Of a stretch of DNA of 64,000 bases, positions 54,528 through 63,626 are shown one piece after another. This DNA comes from Pseudomonas saudimassiliensis (GTDB taxonomy: Bacteria > Pseudomonadota > Gammaproteobacteria > Pseudomonadales > Pseudomonadaceae). Where the stretch lies: NCBI RefSeq assembly GCF_000939975.1, contig NZ_LK391969.1, forward strand, positions 3,252,600 to 3,316,599, read 5' to 3'. How positions within the stretch are numbered: position 1 is the stretch's first letter; the number at the start of each line of letters is the position of its first letter. Made by a program: the position numbers and the translations under genes. The notes below the pieces were generated by a model. That model was given only the letters and a program-made list of their open reading frames with translations. It was not told the origin of the DNA and made no database searches.

Positions 54528-55379
54528 TCAGGCCAGGCTGACCTGCAGGTTATCGATCAGGCGGGTGGTGCCAAGGTAGGCGGCGGCCAGGATGACGATA
54601 TCCTGGCAGTTCGGGGTTACCGGTTGCAGGCTGTGGGCATCGCGCAGATCCAGATAGTCAGGCTGGAAGCCTGCCGCAGTCAGCGCAACGCGGGCTTCTT
54701 CGATGATGGCCGGGAAATCGCGGCGACCGCCCACCAGTTGCTGCTGGATCTGCTGCAGGGTCTGATACAGGCGCGGCGCAACGCGGCGTTGCTCATCGCT
54801 CAGGTAGCCGTTGCGCGAGGACAGCGCCAGGCCGTCCGCGGCGCGCACGATGGGTGCGCCCATGATCTGCACCGGCAGGCACAGGTCGTGGGCCATCTTG
54901 CGGATCACTGCCAGTTGCTGGAAATCCTTTTCACCGAAGACGGCCAGGTCCGGCTGCACTATGTTCAGCAGCTTGCCCACCACGGTCGCCACGCCATCGA
55001 AGTGGCCGGGACGGCTGGCGCCGCACAGGCCTTCGGAGACCACCGGGACGCTGATCAGGGTGTGGCCCTGCATCCCCTCGGGGTACATGTCGTTGACGCT
55101 AGGGGCGAACACCACGTGGGCGCCGGCGTCCAGCAGCTTGCGCTGGTCCTCGGCCAGGGTGCGCGGGTAGCTGTCGAGGTCTTCGTTGGCGCCGAACTGC
55201 AGCGGGTTGACGAAGATACTCACCACCACATGGTCGGTACGCTGCAGGGCCTTCTCCACCAGGGCGATATGGCCGTCATGCAGGTTGCCCATGGTTGGCA
55301 CCAGGCCGATCCGCTTGTTGTCCTGACGGGCGCGCGCCAGGGCGGCGCGCAGTTGGGCAATCGAATGCAAGGTATTCAT
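54528..55379 (-). CDS. panC: PanC, pantothenate synthetase
   Basis: PanC joins pantoate and beta-alanine through a pantoyl adenylate. The 283-residue protein has the HIGH-like [34 protein letters not shown], the FGEKDFQQL block and the KMSKS-like SSRNGYLS. It starts 4 bases after panB. panD (beta-alanine source) does not follow, unlike P. aeruginosa. Confidence 0.97.
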   Translation of the reverse strand: MNTLHSIAQLRAALARARQDNKRIGLVPTMGNLHDGHIALVEKALQRTDHVVVSIFVNPLQFGANEDLDSYPRTLAEDQRKLLDAGAHVVFAPSVNDMYPEGMQGHTLISVPVVSEGLCGASRPGHFDGVATVVGKLLNIVQPDLAVFGEKDFQQLAVIRKMAHDLCLPVQIMGAPIVRAADGLALSSRNGYLSDEQRRVAPRLYQTLQQIQQQLVGGRRDFPAIIEEARVALTAAGFQPDYLDLRDAHSLQPVTPNCQDIVILAAAYLGTTRLIDNLQVSLA

Positions 55380-55383
55380 GCTG

Positions 55384-56178
55384 TCAGAACTCGTGCTCGG
55401 CTGCGGGGAACTCGACCGCCTTCACGGCCGCCACGTAGGCGCGCACGGCCGACTGGATATCCGGCTGGCCCACCATGAAGTTCTTCACGAATTTGGCCAG
55501 GCGGCCGTTGAACGAGAGGCCGAGCATGTCATGCACCACCAGCATCTGGCCGTCGGTATCTGGGCCGGCACCGATGCCGATCACCGGGATGTTCACCGAG
55601 CGGGTGATTTCCGCGGCCAGGGCGCTGGGCACACACTCCAGCAACAGCAGCGCCGCGCCGGCCTCGGCCAGGGCGATGGAGTCCGCCAGCAGCGCCTTGG
55701 CCTGGGCTTCCTCGCGGCCCTGCACCTTGTAACCACCGGTCACGTTGACGCTCTGGGGCGTCAGGCCCAGATGCGCGCAGACCGGGATGCCGTTGCGGGT
55801 CAGCACGCGGATGGTGTCGGCCAGCCAGCCGGCACCTTCGAGCTTGACGATATGTGCGCCGGCCTGCATCAGCCGGGTACTGGCATCGAGCGCGCGGTCG
55901 AGCGTGGCGCAGGTCATGAACGGCAGATCCGACATGATCAGCGCGCCCTGGTTGCCGCGCTTTACCGCGCGGGTGTGATATTCCATATCCTCGACGGTGA
56001 CCGGCAGGGTGCTGTCGTGCCCTTGCAGCACCATGCCCAGCGAGTCGCCGATCAGCAGCAGTTCGACACCTGCGGTACTTTCCAGGTGGGCGAAAAGCGC
56101 GTCGTAAGCCGTCAGGCAGGCAAATTTCTCGCCGCTCTGCTTGAGCTTGTTGAGCGTGGTCAGGGTAATGTCAGGCAT
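55384..56178 (-). CDS. panB: PanB, ketopantoate hydroxymethyltransferase
   Basis: PanB makes ketopantoate from alpha-ketoisovalerate with methylene-tetrahydrofolate. The 264-residue barrel has [13 protein letters not shown], the Mg2+ ligand in [26 protein letters not shown] and the C-terminal VVHDMLGL. The ATG at 56178 gives [14 protein letters not shown]; upstream in-frame codons are not conserved. It is the first gene of panBC, and folK lies upstream, so a folate/pantothenate supply cluster results. Confidence 0.97.
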   Translation of the reverse strand: MPDITLTTLNKLKQSGEKFACLTAYDALFAHLESTAGVELLLIGDSLGMVLQGHDSTLPVTVEDMEYHTRAVKRGNQGALIMSDLPFMTCATLDRALDASTRLMQAGAHIVKLEGAGWLADTIRVLTRNGIPVCAHLGLTPQSVNVTGGYKVQGREEAQAKALLADSIALAEAGAALLLLECVPSALAAEITRSVNIPVIGIGAGPDTDGQMLVVHDMLGLSFNGRLAKFVKNFMVGQPDIQSAVRAYVAAVKAVEFPAAEHEF

Positions 56179-56329
56179 GGCAGATTCCAGTATTTCGGCC
56201 TTCAAGAGGCAACATGGCTGTGATCGGCAGGCAGCTGGGCTGACTGTCGCTCCGACTGCCCGAGGCGCTGGCGGCTCCGGCAGTATAGTCTTCCTGACTT
56301 GAACGATGACGCTCCAGGGAATGCATATT

Positions 56330-56830
56330 TCAACCTTGTCCCGCCGTGTCCGGCAGACGTTCGAGATCCGTTGGCGGACAGGCGGCCAACAGCTGCTGCA
56401 ACGGCGTGCCATCGGGCAGAGTCAGATCCGCTGCCAATTCTGCCAGCGGATAGAGCACAAAGGAACGGGCGTGCATATGATAATGCGGAACCTGCAGGCG
56501 CGGCAGGTCGATGCGCTGGTCGCCATACAGCAACAGGTCCAGATCAAGGATGCGGGGGCCCCAGCGTTCGGCCTTGCGGACCCGGCCGCTGCGCTGCTCG
56601 ATTGCCTGCAAGGCGTCCAGCAGTGCCTCGGGAGCCAGTTGGGTATCGAGCATGGCGACGGCATTGATGAAGGCCGGCTGGTCCTGGGGGCCGAGCGGCG
56701 CGCTGCGATAGAGCGCGGAACAGGCGCGCAGGTGCGATTGGGGCAGCGTTTCCAGCTCACCGAAAGCCTTGCGTACCTGGGCCACGGGGTCGGCCTGGTT
56801 ACTGCCCAGGGCGACGAAGCAGCGCTGCAT
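56330..56830 (-). CDS. folK: FolK, 6-hydroxymethyl-7,8-dihydropterin pyrophosphokinase
   Basis: FolK activates the pterin with ATP for FolP. The 166-residue enzyme shows [11 protein letters not shown] near the start, [22 protein letters not shown], and the metal/ATP block [34 protein letters not shown]. Its ATG shares one base with the pcnB stop, so both are coupled. 151 bases separate it from panB. Confidence 0.96.
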   Translation of the reverse strand: MQRCFVALGSNQADPVAQVRKAFGELETLPQSHLRACSALYRSAPLGPQDQPAFINAVAMLDTQLAPEALLDALQAIEQRSGRVRKAERWGPRILDLDLLLYGDQRIDLPRLQVPHYHMHARSFVLYPLAELAADLTLPDGTPLQQLLAACPPTDLERLPDTAGQG

Positions 56831-58203
56831 CAGTTGCCCGCCCCGTCCGGTTTGCGTTTGCGCCGCGGGCGCGATCGCTTGCCGGCGGGTTCACGGCTGC
56901 TCAACTGCTGGATCATGCGGCGCCGTTCATCCGGGCTGACAGCCTGGTATCGGGTCCACCACTGGCCCAGCCCGCCGGTATCCTCGCCGGCTTCTTCACG
57001 CAGCAACAGGAAGTCGTAGGCGGCGCGAAAGCGCGGGTGCTCCAGCATCTGGTCGGCACGCCGGCCGGCCCGCCGTTCCAGACGGGGTTGCATGTCCCAG
57101 ATCTCCCGCAACGGGATGCTGAAGCGCTTGGGGATGGCCGTGTGCTGGCATTGATCGAGCAGCAGTTCATGGGTGGCCTGCTGCTGGGCGGGTATCAACG
57201 GGATGCCCTGGTCTTCGAGTTCGCGGGTGCGCTGGGGCAGGGCTGGCCAGAGCAGGGCGGCGAACAGGAAGGCCGGGGTCACCGGGCGGCCCTGATGAAT
57301 GCGGTCATCGGTATTGCGCAGGGCCTGCCGGATCAGCTTCAAGGTGTAGCCCGGATTATCCTCGATGGCTTCATCGGTGTCCGGGAACAACGGCGCAAAG
57401 AGATCGTATTCCAGCAGCAGGTCGAAGGTGCGTTCGCCCTGGCCGCTGAGCAGCAGCTTGACCACTTCATCGAACAGGCGCGCTGCGGGAATGTCGTACA
57501 GCAGCTCGGCCAGTTCGGGAATGGGCGTGGCGCTGTGCGGCTCGATCTCGAAACCCAGCTTGGCGGCGAAGCGCACCGCCCGCAGCATGCGGACCGGGTC
57601 TTCCTGGTAGCGCTGCACGGGATCGCCGATCAACCGCACCCGGGCGTTGCGGATATCCTGCAAGCCGTTGGCGTAATCGTGGATATTGCCGGTGCAGACA
57701 TCGTAATACAGCGCGTTGATGGTGAAGTCGCGGCGCTGGGCATCCTGTTCCAGGGTGCCATACACGTTGTCCCGCAATAGCCGACCGGACTCGCTCTGCA
57801 GGGATTGCTCGCGACCCAGATCGCCGTCATCGTCCTCCGCATGGCCGGCGCGGAAGGTCGCCACCTCGATGATCTCGCGACCGAAGTAGACGTGGGCGAG
57901 CTTGAACCGGCGGCCGATCAGCCGACAGTTGCGGAAGGTCGCCCGAACCTGTTCCGGCGTGGCGCTGGTGGCGACGTCATAGTCCTTGGGGTCCATTTCC
58001 AGCAGCAGGTCGCGTACGCAACCGCCCACCGCAAAGGCCTGGTAGCCGGCCTGCTGCAGGCGTTCGACCACGGTCACCGCATTGCGGCTGATCTGGCTGC
58101 GCTGCAGGGCATGCTGGCTGGGCGGAATAATGGCGGGCGTGGTGCGCCGGTGGGCAGGTCGCCCGAACGGAGAGGGAATTTTCTTCAGTAGCTTGCGAAT
58201 CAT
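56830..58203 (-). CDS. pcnB: PcnB, poly(A) polymerase I
   Basis: PcnB adds poly(A) tails that promote RNA decay. The 457-residue protein has the class II nucleotidyltransferase motifs FAVGGCVRDLLL and DPKDYDVATSATPEQV with two catalytic Asp, RRFKLAHV, RRDFTINALYYD and DPVRMLRAVRFAAKLGF. The very basic C-terminal tail (AGKRSRPRRKRKPDG) distinguishes it from CCA-adding enzymes. It stands next to crcZ and cbrB, the Pseudomonas arrangement. Confidence 0.95.
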   Translation of the reverse strand: MIRKLLKKIPSPFGRPAHRRTTPAIIPPSQHALQRSQISRNAVTVVERLQQAGYQAFAVGGCVRDLLLEMDPKDYDVATSATPEQVRATFRNCRLIGRRFKLAHVYFGREIIEVATFRAGHAEDDDGDLGREQSLQSESGRLLRDNVYGTLEQDAQRRDFTINALYYDVCTGNIHDYANGLQDIRNARVRLIGDPVQRYQEDPVRMLRAVRFAAKLGFEIEPHSATPIPELAELLYDIPAARLFDEVVKLLLSGQGERTFDLLLEYDLFAPLFPDTDEAIEDNPGYTLKLIRQALRNTDDRIHQGRPVTPAFLFAALLWPALPQRTRELEDQGIPLIPAQQQATHELLLDQCQHTAIPKRFSIPLREIWDMQPRLERRAGRRADQMLEHPRFRAAYDFLLLREEAGEDTGGLGQWWTRYQAVSPDERRRMIQQLSSREPAGKRSRPRRKRKPDGAGN

Positions 58204-58464
58204 ATGAGTGGGTAGTCCACCTGCGTCTCCAACCCAGACCTCGAATCCTGTGAAAAACGGCGGCTGGATGTCCCTGGCTGCTACATTTTACAGAGGCTTC
58301 AATAAGCCCGAAGTCAACATGAATATCATGGGCAAGACACTGGATAGGCGTAAGTTCGGTTTCGAATACAGTGTTGCCTGTATCAACAGGCGCCCATTCT
58401 AGCTTGAATGACGGGGGAATTGTAGGGAAGCTGTGGTGGAATGTCGCTGGGGGGTGCTGGGAGA
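58204..58464. promoter_or_regulatory. Region between pcnB and the crcZ terminator
   Basis: About 260 bases with no supported gene. Read leftward, it should carry the pcnB promoter. A TAGAAT on the minus strand at 58397-58402 is a possible -10, with no good -35. A small dyad GCCTGT/ACAGGC is at 58376-58391. Short frames on the plus strand here have no SD and unusual composition, so I rejected them. Confidence 0.35.
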
Positions 58465-58825
58465 AAGCTCAAGGGGAGTTTTCACTCCCCCTAATGGTTT
58501 TTTTATTGTTGTTATCTGAGCTATTTCTTGTTCTTTTGGGCTGGGCGACAGTGTCACCCCGTTAAACCCATCCCGGGTTGCCTAAAGCAAGCGGATTGCT
58601 TTGGACGCGTGGGAAGCTGCGTTGGCCAAATTGGCTTCGAAACCGGCAGGTTGCTTCAAGCAACTTTTATTTTTCTCGGCTTCCGATCGAACCTCAGGTT
58701 CGCCGGCGATGCTTCCTATTCTCCAAAAAAATCAGTTTGCTGCACTCGCACGTTTTGTTCTTGTTATGGGTGGAGCTCTATCTTGTTTTTGTTATGGGTC
58801 TTGCCTGGTTTTTATTCTTGTTGTG
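58465..58825 (-). ncRNA. crcZ: CrcZ-type small RNA, Hfq/Crc decoy
   Basis: In Pseudomonas, CrcZ lies between cbrB and pcnB, is transcribed from a CbrB/sigma-54 promoter and sequesters Hfq (with Crc) by A-rich CA motifs, lifting catabolite repression. Here, on the minus strand, at least five such motifs are visible: AACAAGAATAAAAA (58809-58822), AACAAAAACAAGA (about 58782-58794), AACAAGAACAAAA (58753-58765), AAAAGAACAAGAAAT (58523-58537) and AACAACAATAAAAAAA (58498-58513). The predicted start is set by the sigma-54 site and the end by the hairpin at 58473-58490, giving about 361 bases. No protein frame is credible. Exact ends are inferred. Confidence 0.88.
58473..58490 (-). terminator. Terminator of crcZ
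   Basis: On the minus strand GGGGAG, loop TGAAAA, CTCCCC forms a stable short stem followed by TTGAGCTTTCTC. The T tract is imperfect. It is the only good hairpin at the right distance from the promoter. Confidence 0.6.
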
Positions 58826-58835
58826 TCAGTAATAA

Positions 58836-58851
58836 AGCACTTGTCGTGCCA
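58836..58851 (-). promoter_or_regulatory. Sigma-54 promoter of crcZ
   Basis: The minus strand reads TGGCACGACAAGTGCT: GG and GC separated by exactly 10 bases, with the consensus TGGCACG at -24. Transcription should begin near 58825, immediately before the first CA motif. Confidence 0.88.
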
Positions 58852-58925
58852 TCTTTTTAAAAGTCTTTTAAATCAATAGCTTAGGGTTTTTCGGGGAAAG
58901 TGGGGCGGGGTGCGAGGGGGGATTC

Positions 58926-59031
58926 GTTACCTTATGCCCCGTTTAAGTGTTACCCCTCACCGAAGAGGGGTAACAGTTCCCGCGAGGATGACAGGTAACA
59001 GGTAACACTTTGCCGTAGCGGGGGGGGTAAC
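58926..59031 (-). promoter_or_regulatory. Cluster of GTTAC/GTAAC sites, probable CbrB upstream activating sequences
   Basis: Six GTTAC-type words precede the crcZ promoter by 75-180 bases: GTTACC at 58926-58931; a perfect dyad TGTTACCCCTC (58948-58958) / GAGGGGTAACA (58965-58975); a direct repeat GGTAACA GGTAACA (58994-59007); and GGTAAC (59026-59031). The distance suits an NtrC-type enhancer-binding protein. Assignment to CbrB rests on context: cbrB is the adjacent gene. Confidence 0.65.
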
Positions 59032-59061
59032 GGAATCCTCCATATGGAGGAGGACCGCCAT

Positions 59062-60480
59062 TCAGGAGCTGGCGGTCTTCTTGCGCGGGATGCCCAGGCG
59101 CTGACGCCGTTCCCACAGGCACTTGCGACTGATACCCAGCTTATTGGCCAGCTCGGTTTCAGTCATATGCTCCTGATGCTCAAGCACGAAGTGCTGGAAA
59201 TAATCCTCCAGTGACAGATCCTCAGCCGGCTCGCTGCTCGGCGAGGAGGGCGAGCGCATGGACTCCAGGGCGCTGGTGGCCTGGGAAGTGCGTTCCTGTT
59301 CTAGGTCAGGCTCGATACCCAGCAGGTCGGTGGAGATTTCATCCTCGTCACACAGGATGGCGGCCCGCTCGATCGCGTTTTCCAGTTCCCGCACGTTGCC
59401 CGGCCACTGGTAATGGCGGATGGAGTTCGCCGCTTCCTTGCTGAAGTGCAGGGAAGGGGTGCCCATATTGCGGCCGATCCGGGCCAGTAACGCCTCGGCG
59501 ATGAGCATGACGTCATCCCCGCGCTCGCGCAGGGGTGGCAGGCGCAGCTCGATGACATTCAACCGGTAATACAAGTCCTCGCGGAACAGCCCCTGGCGGG
59601 CGAGCGTCTTGAGATCCCGGTGGGTTGCCGCGACGAGGCGCACGTCAACCTTCTGCGACTGGACGGAGCCGACCCGGCGGATCTCGCTTTCCTGCAATAC
59701 CCGCAGTAAGCGCGCCTGGGCTTCCAGCGGCAGCTCGCCGATTTCATCCAGGAACAGGGTGCCACCATCGGCGGCCTCGACCAGGCCGGTACGCCCGGCG
59801 ACGGCACCGGTAAAGGCGCCCTTTTCATGGCCGAACAGCTCCGACTCGATCAGCGTTTCGGGGATCGCCGCACAGTTGACCGAGATCATCGGTGCGCGGG
59901 CCCGGGGGGAGTTTTCATGCAGGGCGCGGGCGACCAGTTCCTTGCCGGTACCCGACTCGCCCTGGATAAGCACCGTGGACATGGTGGGCGCGACCTTGCG
60001 GATACGCTTGAACAGCGTGAGCATGGCCGGGCTGGCACCGATGATACCCATGGATTGGGTATCGTCGTCGCCCTCGCCCGGGGTGTCGGCGGCTACTGCT
60101 GCGGGGCTGGCCGGCGCGCTGCGGGCCTGCTGGTTAGCCTGGATGATCCGCGCTACCGTCTGCAGCATCTCGTCATGGTCAAAGGGTTTGGCAATGTAGT
60201 CCACGGCGCCGAGTTTCATCGAGTCCACGGCCGAGCGCAGGCTGGCGTAGCTGGTCATGATGAGCACCGGCGTATTGGGCGCGCGGCGAATCAGCTCGGT
60301 ACCAGGCTCGCCGGGCAGGCGCAGGTCACTGATGATCAGCGCGAAATCGTCCAGATTGTGGTTTTCGACGGCTTCATGCACGGCGCCAGCTTCACTGACC
60401 TGGTATTGGTGGCGTTCCAGCAGCCGCCGTAATGCTGTGCGAATGATGGGCTCGTCTTCAACAACCAGAATATGCGACAT
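59062..60480 (-). CDS. cbrB: CbrB, sigma-54-dependent response regulator
   Basis: CbrB is the NtrC-type activator of the CbrA-CbrB system controlling carbon and nitrogen source use. The 472-residue protein has a receiver (phosphoacceptor Asp52 in IISDLRLP), an AAA+ sigma-54 domain (about 150-390) with GESGTGKE, the sigma-54 contact loop GAFTGA and [13 protein letters not shown], and a Fis-type [28 protein letters not shown] in two parts. It lies 46 bases downstream of cbrA. Its main target crcZ follows directly. Confidence 0.97.
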   Translation of the reverse strand: MSHILVVEDEPIIRTALRRLLERHQYQVSEAGAVHEAVENHNLDDFALIISDLRLPGEPGTELIRRAPNTPVLIMTSYASLRSAVDSMKLGAVDYIAKPFDHDEMLQTVARIIQANQQARSAPASPAAVAADTPGEGDDDTQSMGIIGASPAMLTLFKRIRKVAPTMSTVLIQGESGTGKELVARALHENSPRARAPMISVNCAAIPETLIESELFGHEKGAFTGAVAGRTGLVEAADGGTLFLDEIGELPLEAQARLLRVLQESEIRRVGSVQSQKVDVRLVAATHRDLKTLARQGLFREDLYYRLNVIELRLPPLRERGDDVMLIAEALLARIGRNMGTPSLHFSKEAANSIRHYQWPGNVRELENAIERAAILCDEDEISTDLLGIEPDLEQERTSQATSALESMRSPSSPSSEPAEDLSLEDYFQHFVLEHQEHMTETELANKLGISRKCLWERRQRLGIPRKKTASS

Positions 60481-60526
60481 ATCTACCTCTTGCGGCAGCC
60501 GCCGACGGGGTCAGCGGCTGTCGAAA

Positions 60527-63457
60527 CTAAAAGACGCCATAGCGGGGCAGGGTAATGGTGAACCGGGTTCCCCGCTGAGTTGCATCATCGATGGGGCTGT
60601 CTACCGTTATCTGACCATAATGCTCCTCGATGATCGAGTACACCAGCGCCAGCCCGAGCCCGGTACCTGCACCCGGCTCCTTGGTGGTGAAAAACGGCTC
60701 GAACAACCGATCCTTGAGTTCGGGCTCGATGCCGCTGCCCTGGTCCTCGACCGTCAGCAATATCTGGTGCTCATCGGCAAAGGTGCGAATGGTGACGCTG
60801 TCACCGCTGCGGCTGGCATCCCGGGCGTTGCCCAGCAGGTTGATCAGCACCTGCACCAACCGCTGGCTGTCACCGGCTACCCGGTGAGCGGTATCGCACA
60901 GGTTAACATAGATGACCTCGGGCCCCTGGCGGTTGAGCGATAGAAGGTGGATGGCCTCGTTGGTGCAGGCCGCCAGGTCGACCTCGTCGTTGGCGTTGTT
61001 GTGGCGGCTGCCGACATGGGCAAAGTTGACCATGGACTGGACGATCCGCGAGACCCGGCGGGTCTGCTCGAGGATCTGTTCGGCCGCCTCCAGGGTTTCT
61101 GCCTGCACGGCCTCCTCGCGCAGGTTCTGCGCCAGACAGGCGATGCCGGTAATCGGGTTGCCGATCTCGTGGGCCACCCCCGCGGCCAGCCGGCCGATGG
61201 AGGCCAGGCGCTCAGAATGGATCAGTTCCTCTTCCAGCATCTGGGTCTCGGTCTGGTCCTCGATCAGCAGCACCAGCCCGCCGCGGGCATTGCCCGGCTC
61301 GTCGATCGCCGCCTTGTGCAGGTTCAGCCACTGGGTCTGGCCGTGATTGTTCAGCTTCTGTTTATGCAGGTGCGCCGATTCGTCGCTGACGAACCGTTCC
61401 AGCAGTTCATTCCAGGGCGCCGGCAGGCTTTCCAGACGCGAGCCCACCACGCTGTCGGCGGGAATACCGGTCAGGGTCTGCAGCGCGCGGTTCCACATCA
61501 GCACCTCCCGGTCTTCGGCCAGGGAGCACACACCCATGGGCAGGTCCTGCAGCGTCTGGCGGTGATACCGGCGCAGGGCGTCCAGTTCGGCGGCCAGGCC
61601 GGTCAGCCGCGAGTGATAATCCTCCAGCCGGTTCTCGATGAAGTGGATGTCCTCGGTCACATAGCCGCTGCGCGCCAGCTTGAAGGGCAGGAAGGTCTCG
61701 ATCATCTCCTGGGCCACGGCCGGACCCATCAAGCCCGAGAGGTTGGCCTCCAGCCGGTCGCGCAGGCGCCGCAGGGCATAGGGCCGACGCTCGTCAAAGG
61801 GCAGCTTGAGATCGCGTAGCGCCTGCTCGACCTCCTGTTGCGCGGCCTTGTTGCCCAGGGGCTTGGCCAGTTGTTGGGCGAACTCCTGGGGCGAGGAGGC
61901 CACCAGCTCCATGCGCTGTGGGCGCCGGACATTGTCCACCAGGCAGGCCTCGGCGGCGCTGATTTCCTCATCGGAGCGGCGGGTGAACAGGGACACCAGG
62001 GTAAACACCACGATATTCACCGTGAGCGAGGCGATCGCCGCGATGTGCCAGGACTCGGAGTCCAGGTGCAGCTGCAGGCCCATCACCTGCAAGGTATCGA
62101 ACCCGGTAATCATCGACAGCAACATGGTGCTGGCCCAGATGCTCATGCCGGCGATCAGGCCACAGATGAAGCCGCGGTGATTAGCCTGCGGCCAGTACAG
62201 CACCGACAGCGCCCCAGGCAGGAACTGCACCGTGGCGACAAAGGAGGTAATGCCCAGATTGGTCAGCGGCTGGTCGGTGCCCAACAGGTGATAGAAGCCG
62301 TAGCTGGCCATGATGATGGCGGCAATCAGGCTGCGCCGGGTCCACAGCAGCCAGCGGTAGATGTTGACGTTGTTGTCGGCGCTCGGTTGGTAGACCGGCA
62401 GCACCAGGTGGTTGAGCACCATGCCCGACAGGGCCAGGGTCACCACGATGATCAGGCCGCTGGCTGCCGAGATGCCGCCAATAAAGGCGACCAACGTGAG
62501 CCAATCGGCGCCGGCGGCAACCCCCAGGCCCAGGGTGTAGTACTCGGCGCTGGTCGGCACCCGCAGATACAGGCCCGCCCATAGAATTGGCGGGATGGCC
62601 AGACTCATCAGCAGCAGGAACAGCGGCAAGCCCCAGCTCGCTGCGCTCAGCGCCCGGGGGTTGAGGTTCTCGGTGAAGGCCATGTGGTACATGTGGGGCA
62701 TGACGATGGCGGCGGCGAAGAACACCAGCAGCAAGGTGCGCCAGGGACCTTCCTGCAGCGGACTGTGCAGGGTTTTCAGCGCTTCCTGGTTATGGCTCAG
62801 CCACAGCTCCAGGCCCGATGGACCCTCGAACACCACGAACAGGGCGTAGAGGCCGACGGCGGACAGGCAGATCAGCTTGACCAGTGATTCGAAGGCAATG
62901 GCGATCACCAGACCTTCGTGTTTTTCCCTGGCGGAGATATGCCGGGCGCCGAACAGGATGGCGAATAGCACGATCAGCAGGCAGAAGCCCAGGGCCACCG
63001 GGCGCTGGCGCGGATCATGGGTGAGGATCTGCACCGAGTCGGTAACCGCCTGAATCTGCAACGCCAGCAGCGGCAACATGCTCAGCAGCATGAACAGGGT
63101 GGTCAGGGTGCCGGCCCAGGTGCTGCGAAAGCGGAAGGCGAACAGGTCCGCCAGCGACGATAACTGGTAGGTCCGGGTGATGCGCAGGATCGGGTTGAGC
63201 AGTACCGGCGCCAGCAGAAAGGCGCCGCATACCCCCAGGTAATAGGTGAGAAAACCGTAGCCGTACTGGTAGGCCAGGCCGACGGTGCCATAGAAGGCCC
63301 AGGCGCTGGCGTAGACGCCGATGGACAGGGTGTAGATCGCCGGGTGACGGACGACGGCGCTGGGCAGCAAGCCCCGCTCGGTGGCCCAGGCGACGCTGAA
63401 CAGGATGACGAGGTAGGCAACGCTGAGCAGTATCAGCAGGCTGAGTTCAAAACTCAT
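60527..63457 (-). CDS. cbrA: CbrA, transporter-linked sensor histidine kinase
   Basis: CbrA joins a sodium:solute-symporter-like N-terminal domain (about residues 1-480, some 13 membrane helices) with cytoplasmic STAC and PAS segments and a histidine kinase. The H box GRLAAGVAHEIGNPITGI holds His763; the ATPase domain has INLLGNARDAS, VEDQGSGIEPE and TTKEPGAGTGLGLALV. In relatives the transporter part carries histidine. Total length (976) is close to P. aeruginosa CbrA. Its ATG overlaps the small upstream gene by 11 bases, so translation is probably coupled. Confidence 0.97.
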   Translation of the reverse strand: MSFELSLLILLSVAYLVILFSVAWATERGLLPSAVVRHPAIYTLSIGVYASAWAFYGTVGLAYQYGYGFLTYYLGVCGAFLLAPVLLNPILRITRTYQLSSLADLFAFRFRSTWAGTLTTLFMLLSMLPLLALQIQAVTDSVQILTHDPRQRPVALGFCLLIVLFAILFGARHISAREKHEGLVIAIAFESLVKLICLSAVGLYALFVVFEGPSGLELWLSHNQEALKTLHSPLQEGPWRTLLLVFFAAAIVMPHMYHMAFTENLNPRALSAASWGLPLFLLLMSLAIPPILWAGLYLRVPTSAEYYTLGLGVAAGADWLTLVAFIGGISAASGLIIVVTLALSGMVLNHLVLPVYQPSADNNVNIYRWLLWTRRSLIAAIIMASYGFYHLLGTDQPLTNLGITSFVATVQFLPGALSVLYWPQANHRGFICGLIAGMSIWASTMLLSMITGFDTLQVMGLQLHLDSESWHIAAIASLTVNIVVFTLVSLFTRRSDEEISAAEACLVDNVRRPQRMELVASSPQEFAQQLAKPLGNKAAQQEVEQALRDLKLPFDERRPYALRRLRDRLEANLSGLMGPAVAQEMIETFLPFKLARSGYVTEDIHFIENRLEDYHSRLTGLAAELDALRRYHRQTLQDLPMGVCSLAEDREVLMWNRALQTLTGIPADSVVGSRLESLPAPWNELLERFVSDESAHLHKQKLNNHGQTQWLNLHKAAIDEPGNARGGLVLLIEDQTETQMLEEELIHSERLASIGRLAAGVAHEIGNPITGIACLAQNLREEAVQAETLEAAEQILEQTRRVSRIVQSMVNFAHVGSRHNNANDEVDLAACTNEAIHLLSLNRQGPEVIYVNLCDTAHRVAGDSQRLVQVLINLLGNARDASRSGDSVTIRTFADEHQILLTVEDQGSGIEPELKDRLFEPFFTTKEPGAGTGLGLALVYSIIEEHYGQITVDSPIDDATQRGTRFTITLPRYGVF

Positions 63458-63623
63458 CGGTATCCCTTGGGCTCTGCAGCAGCATGCCGGCGATGATCAG
63501 AATGAGCCATAGCACATAGGGCCGGTACCAGGCGCCCATGGGCTCGATCCACCAGTCCATGATGGCTGGTGAGAACAGGTAGATGCCGATGACCAGCAGC
63601 AATACCAGGCGATAGATGTACAT
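63447..63623 (-). CDS. cbrX: CbrX-like small membrane protein
   Basis: A 58-codon gene encodes two hydrophobic segments, MYIYRLVLLLVIGIYLFSPA and YVLWLILIIAGMLL, joined by a Trp-rich loop (IMDWWIEPMGAWYRP) and ending SPRDTDEF. It begins 3 bases after the gluQ stop, and its stop lies inside the start of cbrA (11-base overlap). A small gene of this type overlapping cbrA has been described in P. putida as cbrX, where it influences cbrA translation. Function of the peptide itself is unclear. Confidence 0.82.
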   Translation of the reverse strand: MYIYRLVLLLVIGIYLFSPAIMDWWIEPMGAWYRPYVLWLILIIAGMLLQSPRDTDEF

Positions 63624-63626
63624 GGA

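Noticed and set aside
58208-58879. Several short plus-strand frames in the pcnB-cbrB gap
   Set aside because: They overlap the CrcZ small RNA, are Phe/Leu/Cys-rich from antisense A-rich motifs, and lack ribosome binding sites.
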